Of a stretch of 7,208 nt of DNA, positions 7,182-7,208 are shown in pieces. The DNA is from Acidimicrobiia bacterium. Lineage in GTDB: Bacteria > Actinomycetota > Acidimicrobiia > Acidimicrobiales > Hopanoidiivorantaceae. The notes below the pieces were generated by a model. The model saw nothing but the letters and a program-made list of their open reading frames with translations. It was not told the DNA's origin and ran no database searches. The translations under genes were made by a program, and so were the position numbers. The DNA is taken from contig JAHRAM010000097.1 in the NCBI GenBank assembly GCA_020027305.1, positions 1-7,208 of the forward strand. Direction: 5' to 3'. Positions within the stretch are counted from its first letter, which is position 1. Each line of letters starts with the position of its first letter.

Positions 7182-7187
7182 CCCTCC
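7182..7187 (-). promoter_or_regulatory. Possible Shine-Dalgarno site GGAGGG
   Basis: On the minus strand GGAGGG lies 14 bases before the ATG at 7167, longer than the usual 5-9. It is also 3 bases before an out-of-frame ATG at 7178 that opens a four-codon frame. It is the only strong ribosome-binding match upstream of any gene in the window and argues against the 7200 start. Confidence 0.45.
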
Positions 7188-7206
7188 ATATAACAGGCAT
7201 ATAACA
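7187..7206 (-). repeat. Two direct copies of TGTTATATG, 11-base period
   Basis: The minus strand carries TGTTATATG at 7206-7198 and again at 7195-7187, separated by CC, just upstream of the preferred start of the small gene. The 11-base period, about one helical turn, would suit a regulatory site, but this touches the window edge and could be chance in AT-rich DNA. Confidence 0.35.
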
Positions 7207-7208
7207 CC

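Overview
The window holds three tightly packed genes, all on the minus strand and read from right to left. Together they look like part of a type VII (ESX/WXG100-type) secretion locus. The order of transcription is a small helical-hairpin protein with a WXG-like turn (6751-7167, start uncertain), a 1606-residue FHA-FtsK/SpoIIIE secretion ATPase of the EssC/EccC family (1918-6738), and a large helical protein (1916 down to base 1) that leaves the window after 638 codons with no stop. The first pair is separated by 12 bases and the second by a single base (TAA-A-ATG), so this is very probably one operon. I see no RNA gene, CRISPR array, insertion sequence or terminator. No gap exceeds 300 bases; the window is almost wholly coding.

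The organism is probably a low-GC actinobacterium (about 40% GC by eye). The ATPase has an N-terminal beta-grasp-like segment and an FHA domain. Its first FtsK domain is worded like actinobacterial homologues: ATQRPGG, then an 'SANTNFKICLR' stretch, then DVPGRA. This taxonomic call is an inference from protein style, not from a database match.

The likely working model is that the membrane-anchored ATPase drives export of small helical-hairpin substrates. The upstream gene is a candidate substrate or partner. The downstream gene is a candidate large substrate or accessory factor. The other membrane components (EccB/D/E or EssA/EssB/EsaB types) and any mycosin protease are not in the window.

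The most unusual feature is a set of four short blocks in the ATPase with a five-residue (15-base) period, N-x-L-like in character. Each sits in what should be a surface loop of a different domain: FHA, the pre-ATPase domain D0, ATPase D1 and ATPase D3. A diverged 22-residue duplication lies in the D1-D2 linker. The second ATPase domain has lost its Walker A lysine motif, while D1 and D3 keep theirs.
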